A stretch of 64,000 nt of DNA from Grammothele lineata (Eukaryota > Basidiomycota > Agaricomycetes > Polyporales > Polyporaceae). Of the stretch, positions 22,501 to 34,838 are shown piece by piece. The position numbers and the translations under genes are program-made. The DNA lies in assembly GCA_002150815.3 (NCBI GenBank), contig NDFF03000092.1:186001-250000 (forward strand), read 5' to 3'. Below the pieces are notes generated by a model. The model searched no databases. It had not been told where the DNA came from and saw only the letters and a program-made list of their open reading frames with translations. Within the stretch, counting starts at the first letter, position 1, and each line of letters opens with the position of its first letter.

Positions 22501-23487
22501 TTACAGTCTAATCGGTGCTGATGCAAATCTGTGATAGTTACATGCTAGTTCGAGTAGAATCTCAAGGATGTCTGCGCCAGACAAAGGTCTTTCTTTTGAC
22601 TGGTGAGCGAATGGTAGGACGGAAGAGCATAATGAGGCGCTCAGCATGGTCGCGCGGCCTTCACGCGGCTAACGGCCCGCGAGCGTTTGATTTGACGCGT
22701 GACGTCATCCACGCGACTTGACGCGCGTGGTGGCACAAGGTTCACCAACTTTGCTTTCTTCCAGTGTCGGCATCCCAACGTCCTCCCGAGGTGCACGGAG
22801 TCGCTATGTTGTCACAGAAAAGTAATGCTTTGTTTATGAGGCATGATATACAAGGGGGCATAGCATAGAACATCACGCTAATGGCAAGTGATGAGTTACT
22901 TACTTCCCTGTACCTTTGGTCACCTCCTGACAGACTTCAACGTTAATTTACAGTGTATGTCAGGCTTGTATTCTTATAAATTGCGGAGAAAGCTATCACA
23001 CGTAGACCTCCAATGTGAAGAGGGTCGATGTTCATGCAGAAACAGTACGTGATCGCTTTCCATTATCTTGCTGACTATGTACTCCTCCAGACTCCTCCCT
23101 CCAAGCTTCACCCGTGCCTTGACGAGATTCTGATAGGCGAATCTCTTTCTGCTTGCTATTGGCTGAAGCTTCGCATGACGCTTTGGCCACACAGACCACA
23201 TTAAAGCTTCACAGGTCTTGCTTCCTCTACGCTTTGTTCGCCAAAGCCAGCACTCCTCCCCATATGCCCATCACACTTGCCCGTCATGCGCTGCCTGATG
23301 CTGGCCTCAAAGCGTTTCGATCCTTTTGTCGCCACCTTCTGGACGCTTTGGCGTGTCGCTTTGGCTCATACCCAAGCTTGAGATATAGCTTTGCGTGCAG
23401 CAGCAATGGATCGACTTCACCAACACTCGTGCACATCTCCTCGCCACTGCTACCTCTTCCCCTGCCTCTTGTGGTTCTGTTCACATA
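22501..23487. other. intergenic, no gene resolved
   Basis: A 75-codon minus-strand frame (22974-23201) reads reasonably (RKRFAYQNLVKARVKLGGRSL) but has no partners. A CRE-like palindrome TGACGTCA is at 22700-22707, inside a stretch rich in ACGCG motifs. The word CGCTTTGG recurs between 23170 and 23375. Confidence 0.35.
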
Positions 23488-23960
23488 ATGACTGCCGCCG
23501 TTATAATGCAACTTGCTGGGTGCGCTCTGCAGGACTTCCTGAAAGCACCAGGGTCTTTCCCCTGTGTTATATCGAGCTTGTCTGGAAGGGTGTATCCGGG
23601 TGAGCAGGTGACTGTCATCATAGATGGTATTGTAAGTGGTCTTTTCTTCCTTCACGCACATGCAATAACATCTGTACACCAACAGCAGGACCTTCCGTGT
23701 ACCTTGCTTTCTGGACACTCTTTTTGGGCCACGGAGGATCCGGCGGCACTTGTACAGTCGATAGGAGCAGAAGTGGCAAAGGCAGTGGTGAGTATCTCTC
23801 ACATTGCTGCAGCTACTACGATTGACGATACTCGATCCAGATAGCAGAATACGGGGATGAATCATACTTGAAATACATCAGGTTCATCAACTTATACCGT
23901 GCCAAAGGCGATCAAAAATGGCACGCTGTATTCAACGACAGCCGCTCACGCAAGTTCTAA
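23488..23960 (+). CDS. small hypothetical protein
   Basis: Three exons: 23488-23631, 23689-23787, 23841-23960; 120 residues. Donors GTAAGT and GTGAGT and acceptors CAGCAG and TCCAG are all in phase 0, and the frame stays open across all three, which supports a real gene. Visible segments: FLKAPGSFPCVISSL, YPGEQVTVIIDGI, GHSFWATEDPAALVQS, YGDESYLKYIRFINLYRAK. No signal peptide, although the start MTAAVIMQLAG is mildly hydrophobic. I do not recognise the family. It lies between two decayed family B copies. Confidence 0.6.
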
Positions 23961-24325
23961 GACCGTCCTGGACTGCCCCTCTATTCCCGCGCCTTCTTTA
24001 TGCTATCGCATACGCTACGTCTGCTGCTTTATTGCGCTATATTATCCTGCTGTTCTCCAACGCATCACTCGATTAGATATATATTCATTATCACTATGCT
24101 GGTTAGTGTATCTCTATACTTAGTACAATATTAGTTGTGTCTCCTCATCACATAGCATCTATGTGGAGCGCCTGGTCATGACAGCAGAGGGCCAAGAGAC
24201 GCAAGAACTGACATTGCAGCTATAAAGGTCTCAACAAGGTACTCAAGCAGACCCCGAACGCGCCACACGGGCCTCTATGATAATCACACCCTCGATACAT
24301 AACAGAACTACGTACACTCGTTAAC
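23961..24325. other. intergenic, no gene
   Basis: Convergent 3' flanks of the small gene and the B2 copy. Nothing supported. Confidence 0.45.
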
Positions 24326-25300
24326 TTACATGGGCATTCCAGCCTCTACGAACCCGTGCCAACTGTCTACGACTGCCGCAACTTCATCATCGTGCATCAA
24401 GAACCTGTCGTCATCCTTGTGGGTCGCAACCACCTGCGCGAAGCGCACCACCGTCGCGCCCACATTCGCGAACCACCGCACAGAACCGCCCGTCCCCGGC
24501 GAGACAGTGGTCTCGATGCCCGCCGCGAGCGTGCCCAGCTCCCCGCGCAGGTACCGCCGGTACGTGTCTTCGGGGAACAGCGTCCCGCGTGAAAGCCGGT
24601 GCTCGCGGAAGCGTCGCGCGGTCGAGAATAAGACGAGGTTGTTGAGCCAGGTGCAGTTGTGGCAGAGCAGGCCGTACCTACGGCGCGGATCCACGCGCGC
24701 GTCGACGAGCTCGAGCAGCGAGGGCGTCGAGAGGTGGGTCCGCCCCGGGAGCGAGGGCGAGCGCGGAGGTGCACCAGTCCTGCCCGCGGCCACCGTTACA
24801 GATGCTGGTGTTGAGCGCGTCGCGCACGTCGAAGAGTCGGACGGTGAGGAGGCACGGGCCCTCCAACGCTGAGCCTTGGGCCCTACGCTCGGAGCAAAAC
24901 ATCTCGATGTGCGCGTAGGTGTGGCCACCTGTGGGTCTGAGAATTGACGGCGGTGGCGACAATGCAATGGTGGCGCAAACGCCTATGGTGCTCGCGCTTG
25001 GGATCTGGAACGCCTCGATGGCGATAAAAGGGAGGGAACGGGAGGTGCGAGGACAGCCCCAAATGAAAGGAACGAGCTCTGCGCAGGTGAGGCGGCCCCT
25101 GGCGGGATCCGCGACATGCGAGATTAGGTCTGTACCCATTGAGTCGCCGAGGAGGCGAGCGACATCCACAGGGAGGTGGGCGGAATGCAACAGAGTATAA
25201 CCGAGGGTCGAGCAGGACGCCGCAGTATGGTGCGCACGAATCTCGGGCTCAAGGGCGGAGGAGCGAGAGAGCGGGAGGTCGTGGAAGGAAGAAAAGACAT
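24326..25300 (-). pseudogene. family B copy with frameshift (B2)
   Basis: Minus-strand homologue of the intact B gene at 39559. The 5' part carries LGYTLLHSAHLPVDVARLL, RSLPFIAIEAFQIP, GGHTYAHIEMF and GPCLLTVRLFDVRDAL. The 3' part carries LLELVDARVD, YGLLCHNCTWLNNLVLF, RYLRGELGTLAAG and LMHDDEVAAVVDSWHGF. The presumed catalytic His (HTY) and Asn-Cys (HNCTWL) are both kept. The two parts lie in different frames, meeting near 24720-24730 after PPLDAL, where one base appears to be missing. The start codon is not resolved: the upstream frame stays open to about 25300 but offers no ATG in the right phase. Either a young pseudogene or a one-base assembly error in GC-rich sequence. Confidence 0.65.
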
Positions 25301-28300
25301 AGCAGCAGTGGCTGTCTCGGCCAATGCCTGGAGTTGTGAGGTAGTCAGCGAATAAACGAGAAGAGGTACAGCACTCACCAACTGAAATACTTGAGGTGCC
25401 TTAAGCTGGCTTTGGGGTGGTGCGGTAGCGAGAAGCAGGACGCGTTGAGATGCACACGGTGTTGTTGACTGTACGCATGTAGTATTTCCTCTTCGCGCGT
25501 TCCACGTAGTGTATTGAGATATGTCGGTGGCCTGAGCCACGGTGAATATATCTCGTCTTGCAGAACCGAGAGATATCCCCATCTACTCGCAAACTCTTAT
25601 GCGGCGTCGTGTATATAAACCACTAGTGGCGCCCCACACCTCAGTCGAACACTAATTTGGTGCTGTGGCAGCGGCCCAGAACACAGCCCGCATTCCATAC
25701 TCCGGTAGCGAGTGTTACCGGTCCCCGACGATCGAACCTGAAACAAGCTATCGTATGTGAGACAACAGCTAAGAGAGGTCATCAGAGGTCATCGTACTCA
25801 CCTGACAAGACATTTTCCGCAATAGCTGGCGGGCAATCGACAAGGTTCCGAATAGCTGCGTCGGGCGATCGACGCCGGTACGTACACTGTGGCGCACACC
25901 GGTGGCTAACACCACGTACACCAACTACCACTGAATGATGAAGTCCACAAGCAGCATCCAATCGCATTCCACTAATGTTCAATTGCTTGAGGCCTCAGTC
26001 CCACGACCATCTATGATCTCCCGCCTCTGTAGATAGTGAGAACAGTAGCGTCAGCTCTGGAACCAGTAGTCGTACTTACATCAACAACGCACATACCTCC
26101 AACCGAACACTTCGGTCAGGTCACGCGCAGCCCACACGCCGCTCTAGGCACCGCCGATCCCATTCCGCGCGGCTTCTCTTCCGCTGACGACAGCGTGCCC
26201 CGAGACTCCGACAGATTCGCCGGCCCCGGCGGAACTGTGCCTTGCAAGCCAAGCCATGCATACCGCACATGATTGGGTCTCTCGAGTGGGATTCGGCTGC
26301 AGTGAAAATGTGAGATACGCGCGATACCAAAGCGAGAGATTTTGGAACGCCAGGGACCCACGTCTGTCGATTGAGAACGCGACGCCTCCGAGGGCTCCGC
26401 GCGCGCCGTCGTACCCGCAATCTCCTACATTCAGGGGGAGGCGGAGGGGCGGGTGCGCAAGGCGCTGGGGGTGCGAGGCAATAGGAGCAGCACGCACGCA
26501 TACGTACAGACGTGTGCGTACACCAGTGCTATTCAACGTCGGTCCCGCCCTACGCCCGCGCACCACGCGGGGCGCGATATTGAGGTACGTGACGCCTATT
26601 TACGTCGCGATCCCCACCTCAACGTGCATGCGCACCCTCGAAAAAAACTTGCGTCCGCCTCTCGCGTTCGTTTTCGAGCGCAGGAACCGAGGAGCGGTTC
26701 GTCGTGGGGCGCGAGCAACGTCGTTAGGTAGGTGGGGGGCGGGTGGGCGAACGGCGCTAGCGCGCGGGGGCGGAAGTGCGCGACGCAGCGGAGGGACTTA
26801 GAGCGAGGTACCCCCGCCTCCCGCCCCGGGGCCTCGACCCCAGACCCGACGGTGAGACATGTACAGCACTGTACGCGCGACGAGCGCATAGTGCGGCTAC
26901 AACGAACCGCGATGCCAATCGATGGCCTTTGTCCCGGGGAGCCGAGGAGATAAGGCGCCCATTTGGGCCGGAGAGCGCGAGCGCGAGCGTCCTAGGCCTT
27001 GGTAAGTACAGCTTGAGTACTGACAGGGTGTCCGCCGCCCCGGAGAAGCATATCTGCCCAGTGGCCGGAGCGAGGCACATGAAAGAAGATGAAGAAGCTT
27101 CCTCTTCTGCGTGCTCGTACGTAGAGCGGTTGACGTCGACGTCCTGTGCCGTATAGAGGTTGCGTCTGTGCTTGCAGGCGCGAGCGCGCTGAGCTTCGGG
27201 GGCGGGGGCGAGGAGACGCGCCAGGCGCGCAGAGAAAAAGGCCGGCGGCGTACAGTGAGGCTAGCCACGAGGCGCAGGAAGCGTCGAGGAGGAAGTCGTC
27301 ACCGTAGCGGCTACGAAACGCCAGCGTGGCGCGCGACAGGTCTGATCCCGGGCCTCGTCTCTGGCATGGAGGTCCGTACATGGTACCCGTGGCGGCTGAG
27401 CGGCCCCGGATCGAAGGATTCATGTGTCACGGCGCGCACATAGAGGGCTCGGTACCTGCAATGCGGTGCGGCGCGCTGGCGTATACTCGGAGGAGGGGCG
27501 CGCTAGGGTGGGAGCGGCCCACACGGGCGGGGCGGCCGAGACTGCGGGCGTCGAGGCGTGCTGGTACTAGGTAGAGGCTAGACTGTCGCAATTGTCGAGC
27601 ACATGTGGGGGCGAGTCGGAGATCTTGAGGGGGGTTTGCGCGGCGCTGGCTATGGGGGAGGGGCTGGAGAACGTCGATAGCGGGTTCCTGGACGGCGGGT
27701 GCGGTTAAGAGTTGACGTCTTTGGGTTTGGGACAGCGGTGCGCCGTTCTTACGTTGCTGACGTAGAACGGTGAGGTTGGCGTGGCTAGACGCAACTGCGG
27801 CTTGGTGAAGGACGTAGGAGCGGCAGATGTGGTGGGTCATGACGCCATGTGCTCGTATTGTAGCCTGGAATAGCCTCTCTGCTGCTGACGCTGCGGGCAT
27901 TGAGAGGGCGAACGCACCGAGAAGAGGGCGATTAAGACTCACTTTAGCCAGTCATCTAGGACAGATGACCGCGCGCCACTGTATTTCTGGTGTCTACAGG
28001 CTGTTAGGAAGGGGAGGAAACAGAGCATCGTTGCTATTTCGAGCGTCCCAAGGAGAGGTCGGGGTGTGGCCAGAGTTCATATGTCCCGGCGATGCGGACT
28101 ACGCACTGAGACTACAAAATGCGAGAAGAAGGGAACATCAGTCTATGGAAAAAGGAGATAAGAGCGCGATCACCTCATGGTGTTGGATGAGTGTGGGATG
28201 AAGGAAAGAAGCCGCCGGACGAACAGAGCCGGGTCGTGCCGGGCTGGTCGGAGTTCTGTTCAAGATCAGGAAGCGCCTAGCACGGTCAACGTCGTGCCCG

Positions 28301-28490
28301 CGCTAAATGCACCTTTGCTCCCGACGTGATGCATCGATATGCCCTCTAGACCATCGCGTCCTTCTTTTCCCCTCCTTGCCGCGCCTTCTGCCGCCAACGC
28401 CGGGCTCTATACGTGCCAAGAGTCTCCAAAATACCGCGGAGAGCGTCGAATTAGCTCAACTATAGAAAAGTAGACGACCAAGAACGTAGG
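25301..28490. other. GC-rich stretch with no resolvable gene
   Basis: About 3.2 kb with many long overlapping open frames on both strands, rich in Arg, Pro, Ala and Ser, as expected by chance in CG-rich DNA. The most protein-like is a minus-strand frame at 27427-27942 (ERLFQATIRAHGVMTHHI), which begins at a GTGAGT-like sequence and has no ATG. No domain, repeat family or splice structure could be supported. Confidence 0.45.
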
Positions 28491-28492
28491 AA

Positions 28493-29089
28493 ATGACGTT
28501 ACCTTGGGCGCACTCTGAAGTCTGCGTGGCGGGGCGTCGCGCGATGCGCGTTCGATCGACACCGACGTCGGGCAGTGGCGGGTCGCAGCGGCAGAACATT
28601 CAGGTACACGAGCTATCCGACGGTGAGTCCTCTCACAGTCAGGCTCGTCTCAGCAATCTCGCGAGCTCATCGACATCGCCATCTCGCCAATTCGATGACA
28701 GGGCTTCTGGGAAGCGGCCTGCTTTTGACACACCGCCGCATGCAGCCGGGCGCTCCGGGAAAGGCGAGGCGAGGAGTTATTGCTCGGAATATCGACGCCG
28801 CGTATTCTCACAGCAATTATCGCCCACTTTTCTCCCCCGCCGCGCCTTCTCCGGACATTGCGCGCGCGACGCGCGCGTTCTGGCCCACGTTCCCGCTGCT
28901 CGCTCCACCTACACGCACCTCGTCCGCCCCTCGAGCACTCAGCACGGAGGATCCGCCTTGCCCTCCACGCGTGTGCCCTGGAACACGTTGCGTCGGGCGC
29001 GTGGAGTGGGCGGTGACCGTCTCGCTGTCGCTCCCGGACGCGCCGTCGAGCCCCGGCGACGAATGACGATGGCGTCAGCTTCTCGTTAG
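28493..29089 (+). other. possible exon(s) of an unidentified gene
   Basis: Two plus-strand frames are open here. One (28493-29089) is Ser-rich (GSGGSQRQNIQVHELSDGES). The other (about 28700-29066) carries RGVIARNIDAAYSHSNYRPL and RVEWAVTVSLSLPDAPSSP. They could be parts of one spliced gene, but no clean intron joins them, and a 220-codon minus-strand frame overlaps. No function assigned. Confidence 0.25.
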
Positions 29090-29437
29090 CCGGAAGACGT
29101 CGGAACCCGTCATGGGCTGGTGATGGGGAGATAGGCAGGCGCGATCCCCACCGCCGCGCGGGCCACTCCCGGCGCGGCATCCCATCGCGGGCTCGGGCTC
29201 GGGACGTGTGTCGACGTTTGGACGGCCCCCCCTTGAAGCGCTTGCCTTGTTCATCGCGCACGCGTGCGCGTTCCCGCTCGGCCAGCATCTTGGCGAACCG
29301 AGCGGACATGCGGCTAGAACTCGAAGCGCGCAGCGCACGTCCGTCAGCGGCACGTCAGATCCAGCCTTGCAGGGTGCTGGGACGCGCGCGGACCACCAGC
29401 ACGCGCAATTTGCCGCGCCCGCTCGCCCGCCCGCACA

Positions 29438-29444
29438 CATATAG
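29438..29444 (+). promoter_or_regulatory. TATA-like box for hydrophobin H3
   Basis: CATATAG, about 165 bases upstream of the H3 ATG, within a C-rich leader. Confidence 0.35.
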
Positions 29445-29608
29445 TCCCCGGCCTCGCCTCCCCCTCGCGGCCAGCTCGAGCCTCTCCCCGCCCCTGCCCA
29501 GTGCCCCTTCCTTCCCGCTCTCGTAGCGCGCACTCGCCCGGACACGCTCAGCTGCCCGCCCTCCAGCTCTCTCCTTGCGGCCGCCTGCTCCCAGCTGTTC
29601 GACTGAAG

Positions 29609-30352
29609 ATGAAGTACACGATCGTGCTCGCCGTCATCGCGCTCATCGTCGCGACCGTCCAGGCCGTCTCGATCGGCACGAACGCGGAGCGTATGGCGCG
29701 CGGCCTCCCGCCCCGCGCGCCGCGCAAGCTGTACCGTGAGGTCTCACACACGACGCGTACGTACCCGTCTCAGTTTTCTAGTTCGTCTGTTCGTGGTTGG
29801 TTTCCGTCTTCCGCCCATCCGACATCTGTCATGCGCGCCACTGTCAATCACCAGCGTCGTGCTTCCTCGTTCGACAGTTTTCGTGCTGATTGCGTGCGGC
29901 TTCTCGTGTTGTGATATCTCTTGCTGACATATGTTTCGTTTATACATAGCCTCGACGCCGAAGCCCTCCAACAAGCCCCCGCCGACGTGCTCGACCGGCC
30001 CCGTCCAGTGCTGCAACCAAGTCGTCAAGGCGGACAACCCCGTCGCGGCGCTCATCCTCGGCCTTCTGGGGATCGTGCTCGGTCCCGACGTCGAGGTCGG
30101 CCTCACATGCTCTCCCATCACTGTCATTGGCGTTGGCAGCGGAAACTCTTGGTATGTGATGCTCGTGTGGATCGTATCCTAAACGCGGGCTCACCGGACG
30201 CCACAGCTCGGCGACCACCGTCTGCTGCGAGAACAACAGCCACGGCGGGCTCATCTCCATCGGCTGTATTCCGAGTACGTTCTGTTCTGCGTCCTAGAGT
30301 TTGGATGATGCGTTGTTGACCTTTTTCTGTTCCGCTTCTAGTCATCCTCTAA
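29609..30352 (+). CDS. class I-type hydrophobin (H3)
   Basis: Four exons: 29609-29735, 29950-30151, 30207-30274, 30342-30352; 135 residues. Signal peptide MKYTIVLAVIALIVATVQA, then a pro-segment (TNAERMARGLPPRAPRKLY) like that of H1 and H2. The mature part has exactly eight cysteines: C-x6-CC (CSTGPVQCC), LTC, SC-x5-CC (CSATTVCC) and IGC, with a long hydrophobic loop after the first CC (VAALILGLLGIVLG). That is the class I arrangement. The end, GCIPIIL, is typical. The first intron is long (214 nt). The third exon begins by completing the C5 codon, as in H1 and H2. Expected to be secreted and to self-assemble at air/water or wall surfaces. Confidence 0.93.
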
Positions 30353-32705
30353 AGCCGGCCACGGAGGCGCCCGGAGCTCCGCCACCGGGCTTCTGACCAT
30401 CGCGCGCCGGCGCGGTGGCACGGCACCGCGTCCTGTTGCGCTTCCCTTCCACATAGACTCTTCTCTCCCGCTTCGTCTTTGGTTACCATATAGCTACTTC
30501 CCCTACTTGCTGCCACTTTTTCCATGCTTCTCTCCTGCGATACGAACGACGTCCAAGCAAACCGAAATTACTTGCTACGCTTCCGAGATGCCCGCCCTCC
30601 GAGTCGCGGACCCGGGCCTTCTTCGTTGACATGCCTTTAGGGATGATATTTCTACGGTTTCCCTTTCACGATCCGGTTCAGCCGGGGGATTCTTTCTCGG
30701 GCGGCGCAGGGAAGCGGGGCGTGAGGCCTTGAGGTAGGAAGAGGAAAAGCAGTCGACGTATGCGTTGCCCGGACTCCGACGGTCTGCCTCTGCGCATGTC
30801 GTCATTGCTTTGGGACGCCTTCCATTATGTAGTGCAGGTATAGAGTTTCTCTGTGCGCCCGCGGATGGACTCCCGTCAGCGGACTTTGTAGCGATACACG
30901 CCTATTTTATGCTTTTTGATCAAACTTACTGCTCGACGCCACCGCGCGTGCTCGACACCAACGCTGCCTACTCGAGATTAGGATCCGAATCTAGTTTTTT
31001 GCTGCGCCTGCGCCCACATTAGGAGAATCATCTAGCGCAGCAGATGCAAGGACTGGGAGTGTGACATGTTGGATGCCACGCATACGACTGCGTTTCAAGG
31101 CTGACAGTTGCTCAACAGTTGCTCTACTTGTGTGGGAATCGTTTGGGTCACTGGTCCCTTTTCTACTATATTCATGTACATCCCACTAGGATAATATGTA
31201 CCTAGTGCGCCGCTCGTCCTTGGCTTTGCTGCGGGTCACTGTACACGGAAGACGAGATAGAATGCACCGATCCGATGGGAAAACGGAGTGGGCCCCAAGC
31301 TGGGAGCGTTTGCACAACGTTGTCTACGAAGGCCGGGCGGAGACTCGGAGCGAATAATTCGCAACGTCTGTGTGATGTGGTCCCATGGTGGGTTATGCAA
31401 GTAGGCTCTGTAATACATTAATAGACGACAGAAATAGTTTCGGAGGCCGTTTGGGATGGTACCTCGATAGTAGAGACGATGACTCCTGGCGACTCCGATG
31501 ATGAGAGGACGATGGCGCAGGCGCCGGAAGGTGCGCCCGGCCCGGCTTCCCGTGCGGCCCTTCTGCCGTCGAGCCACTGGGACTATAGCAATTTGAACCA
31601 GACCTTTCAAGTTGTACCGCCCCTAGTGTTCTGCCTAATTCTCTCGGTTCTCAGCGCACGGGCCCAGGGACTCGCCGAGAGTTTCGAAGTACTGTTGTGA
31701 TGCGCCGGCACCCGAAGCTTCACGGTCCTGTGTGCCGCTGGCAGTTGCGTACGTCTAGTAATCTTCAGTCCATGGCTCCGATACGCGGCTACGGCCACAT
31801 AAGTCAATCATCTTTCTCTCGAATTTTCGCTACCCTGCCTCTCATTGAAGGCTTATGTCGCTAGGTAACTTATACTTCAGTTCTAGTGGCCACTCATGAT
31901 GCCTTACCTGTATCGCGCTATACCTGACTCAATTCGCTGCCCTTTGTTCTCTGATAGGGAAACCATCATTCTCGCGGAAGTCAAGGAAATGTTCCGAATC
32001 GGTGCGCTTTGCCATGCAATTCGCGTAGTACGTTATCCCCAGCGTGTACACTGCCAGCCACTCGAAAAGCGCCGGGCGGCGGCGCTACCCTTGCTCGTCC
32101 TACTATAAGCTAGTTGATTAGGAGAATTATCTGTCAATGGACTGACATCCAAGAACATCGCTCGCAAGTGCCGAACTCCCCTTCGCGCGAAAGTCTTCGA
32201 CATGCGACAACTCGGGCCACGGTGTGTACTCCGAGGTGGGTACATTGCGAGCCCGGAATATACGCATCGCTTCAGTATTGACTTTAACGATGTAGAATGT
32301 CGGGAGCATGCCCTCGGGCCTCTGCAACGACGGCGCGGCTACGAGGCACAGCCTGATGCATCGGGCCTGCCTTTCCAAACACGGGCACGGGCGGGCTCGT
32401 AGGAGATGCACGGACGCTGCCACCACTCTTCGGCTTATGCGTGGGCAGTGATTGAGCGGCATGCCACGATCCACGAGGTAAAGGATTTTATGTGACAAGT
32501 TAATGAAGACTCAGCTATAACGTGCGCAAGAAAAGTGGGACGACGTACAGTGGGTATAATCCTAGCTCTAACGAGCAAAGGGTACAAATTCCCTCCCGCT
32601 CTCGCCCCCCGCTCGATCCGACCTCTTCCATAGATCGTCTTTTGTCTACTTCATATCCAAGACAGCGCTTTAACCCTTAAAGCCTGGAGAACACCCAGAC
32701 ACGTA
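30353..32705. other. intergenic, no gene resolved
   Basis: About 2.35 kb. Scattered frames: minus 31236-31610 (124 codons), plus 31479-31700, and minus 32127-32498 (segment LPTFYIVKVNTEAMRIFRA). None has a domain, and opposite-strand frames overlap, so none is called. Confidence 0.4.
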
Positions 32706-34375
32706 ATGACACCCGAGGAAGCCGCGTTTATTCTTGAGGAGGTATTTAGAGCGTGAGTTTCTTACTGTTTCTGTTGGGAGCGATGGAGAGTGATGCTTTA
32801 TCTAGTTATCCTGAATTTTACTACACCCAGGCAGTAGACGGTAAGCCGCTCTCAAAATACAGCTAGGTCTTCTAGGATTCTAGGCTCTAACATCGCCTTC
32901 GAACAGCACTTATGGCGTACGAATACCTCATTACTCTGGGAGATGAAGTCGAACTCTTCTGGGGAAAGAGGTTTACGGGGGCCTCGCTGCTCTTTTTCCT
33001 CAACCGTTACTTAAACATATTCCAGACTGCGTGGACAATCGCAGTGCAGCTCATCACAACGTACATAGCACCAACGTGAGTATAATGGCGCTAATTACTG
33101 ATGATCCTTAGGCTGTTCTCATTTTTTGACGTCTATCAGATGGTGCACTCCATTCCCGAGCCAAGTAAACCAGAGTGTCGACATTTCGAAATATGCCATA
33201 TGGGGAGGTATGTGAGTATTTTTACTAATAGTACGCGCCTGACGTCGGGGCGATCCAGCGTTCTCTAGTCTTAGAATGCTTGCTGTCAGCCGAAGCAGGA
33301 CCCTTGTCATACTGGTTGCCCTCCTCTCGCTAGTTCCTTTCGTAATCAACTTGGTACGTGGATCTGCATGCATCTGCAGCGGCTCCGACTCACATGTACT
33401 ATTACGGTTGCCGTTCCTAGTATGCCTCTGTCGAGTTCACAGCACACGAACTCCCTGTTTTTGGCTGCGCGGTAAACCCTCGTTCGCAGACATTGACGGC
33501 TATGCGAGCGTGAGTCATTCACGCCTCTCAGCGGCATAGTTTATTGCATTATTCACCGCACTGTTTGTAGGGGTATGTCCGTTCACTCGCTCGACTCTTG
33601 CTTAATAGACTAAAGTTGATGTATGCAGTTACCCTGGCGTCAAGGCTGTGCTTGACTCTTGCAGATTCGCTCGTCCTTGTAGCGACTTGGATGAACCTCA
33701 CGAGTCGTTGTGGGCTCAGCACCTCTCTGCGCAAAGCTACCTTCACCAGAGTGCTGCTTTACGATGGTGAGTCACTGACTGCATGCTACCACCGCTGTAT
33801 AATACTGATTCACTGTCATCTACTGCTGCAACTCTGCAGGAACGTTGTACTGGATGTGAGTAATCTTTTCCCGTTTCATGAAGCAATATTGATTCCAGTG
33901 AATCACTCAGCATTCTCACCGTCACCACTCTGGTGGATTTAACGCTTTGCTTGCTTGTGGTAGGTGAATTCCGAGACTCTGGAAGATGGCATCGTTCATG
34001 AATTCTCTCGCCCTCAGCTCTATCCTGCAGAGAACACGGACGGCATGGTTATCGTATTCAATCAACCGTTTGTGGTTTCCACATTGAACCATGCCCCATT
34101 CTGCTCAAACTGAGACTGGCATTTACAGGATGACGAGTATTTTAGTCTCGCGCTTCATGCTCGATCTGCAAAGGGCAAACCGAAACGCTACTGCTGGATA
34201 TGGGTTTACGAGCTCACTGTTCCAGGAATCGCTGCAAAGCTCAGTCGTCTTTGAGCGAGTTGTTGGGTCCATTGGATCTTCGCTGAGCCCCGAGGACGTA
34301 GTTACAGACGAAGAAAACACCACTCCATCGAGCGCCGATCCTGTGAGAGATGAGGATGTAGTATGCCTGGGATGA
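32706..34375 (+). CDS. DUF6533 seven-helix membrane protein (A2)
   Basis: Eleven exons: 32706-32752, 32806-32840, 32907-33075, 33140-33207, 33259-33353, 33421-33509, 33609-33766, 33840-33855, 33911-33963, 34031-34067, 34129-34375; 337 residues. The DUF6533 signature is AYEYLITLGDEVELFW...LFFLNRYLNI. Later helices: LRMLAVSRSRTLVILVALLS and LCLTLADSLVLVATW, then the microexon-encoded GTLYW and LTVTTLVDLTLCLLV. The tail SRFMLDLQRANR...FERVVGSIGSSLSPEDVV is shared with A1, A3 and A4. All exon phases agree with the sister copies; the exon 7 acceptor (33608) was chosen by phase. Predicted integral membrane protein of unknown function, first of three head-to-tail copies. Confidence 0.85.
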
Positions 34376-34838
34376 GAGAACGGGTATGGATAATACGCTG
34401 CATTCGAACCTCTACTTCGAGCGGCTTCGGGGATATCTCGGACTCCGACATGCGACGGAGCGCGTGTGACGGCGACTCGAGCTTGAAGGATGACTTGGTC
34501 GGAATCGGAGGCAAGAGAATAGCAGCCGATGCGTAGCGCCTTCAAGTTGGGTATCTGTTTTCCTTCGAGCTGTCCACCTGCGCCCTGTGCTACATGGGAA
34601 TGCCTGAAATATCACCAAGTGTTTAATTACCAGAGTCCACGGCTCTCTGCTCAGCTTGAAGCGGTGTTCGCACAGCAATGCGGACGTCTAGCGTTGTCAT
34701 CGATGATAGCTTCGGCGTCCACAACGGTTCCTCGCGCCTCGCGCTACTCTATACATCATCTCTTCTCACGGTATGTAGCCCTTCTATAAAGCTTGTCGCG
34801 TATCGGGGAATTTTTCACTACATCTTCCCTCTCAAGCC
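34376..34838. other. intergenic between A2 and A3
   Basis: 460 bases. A TATA-like TATACAT occurs about 95 bases upstream of A3. No gene. Confidence 0.45.

Noticed and set aside
26121..27423. Several long minus-strand open frames (126-143 codons)
   Set aside because: Arg/Pro/Ala-rich, mutually overlapping, no domain, no splice logic; expected by chance in CG-rich DNA.
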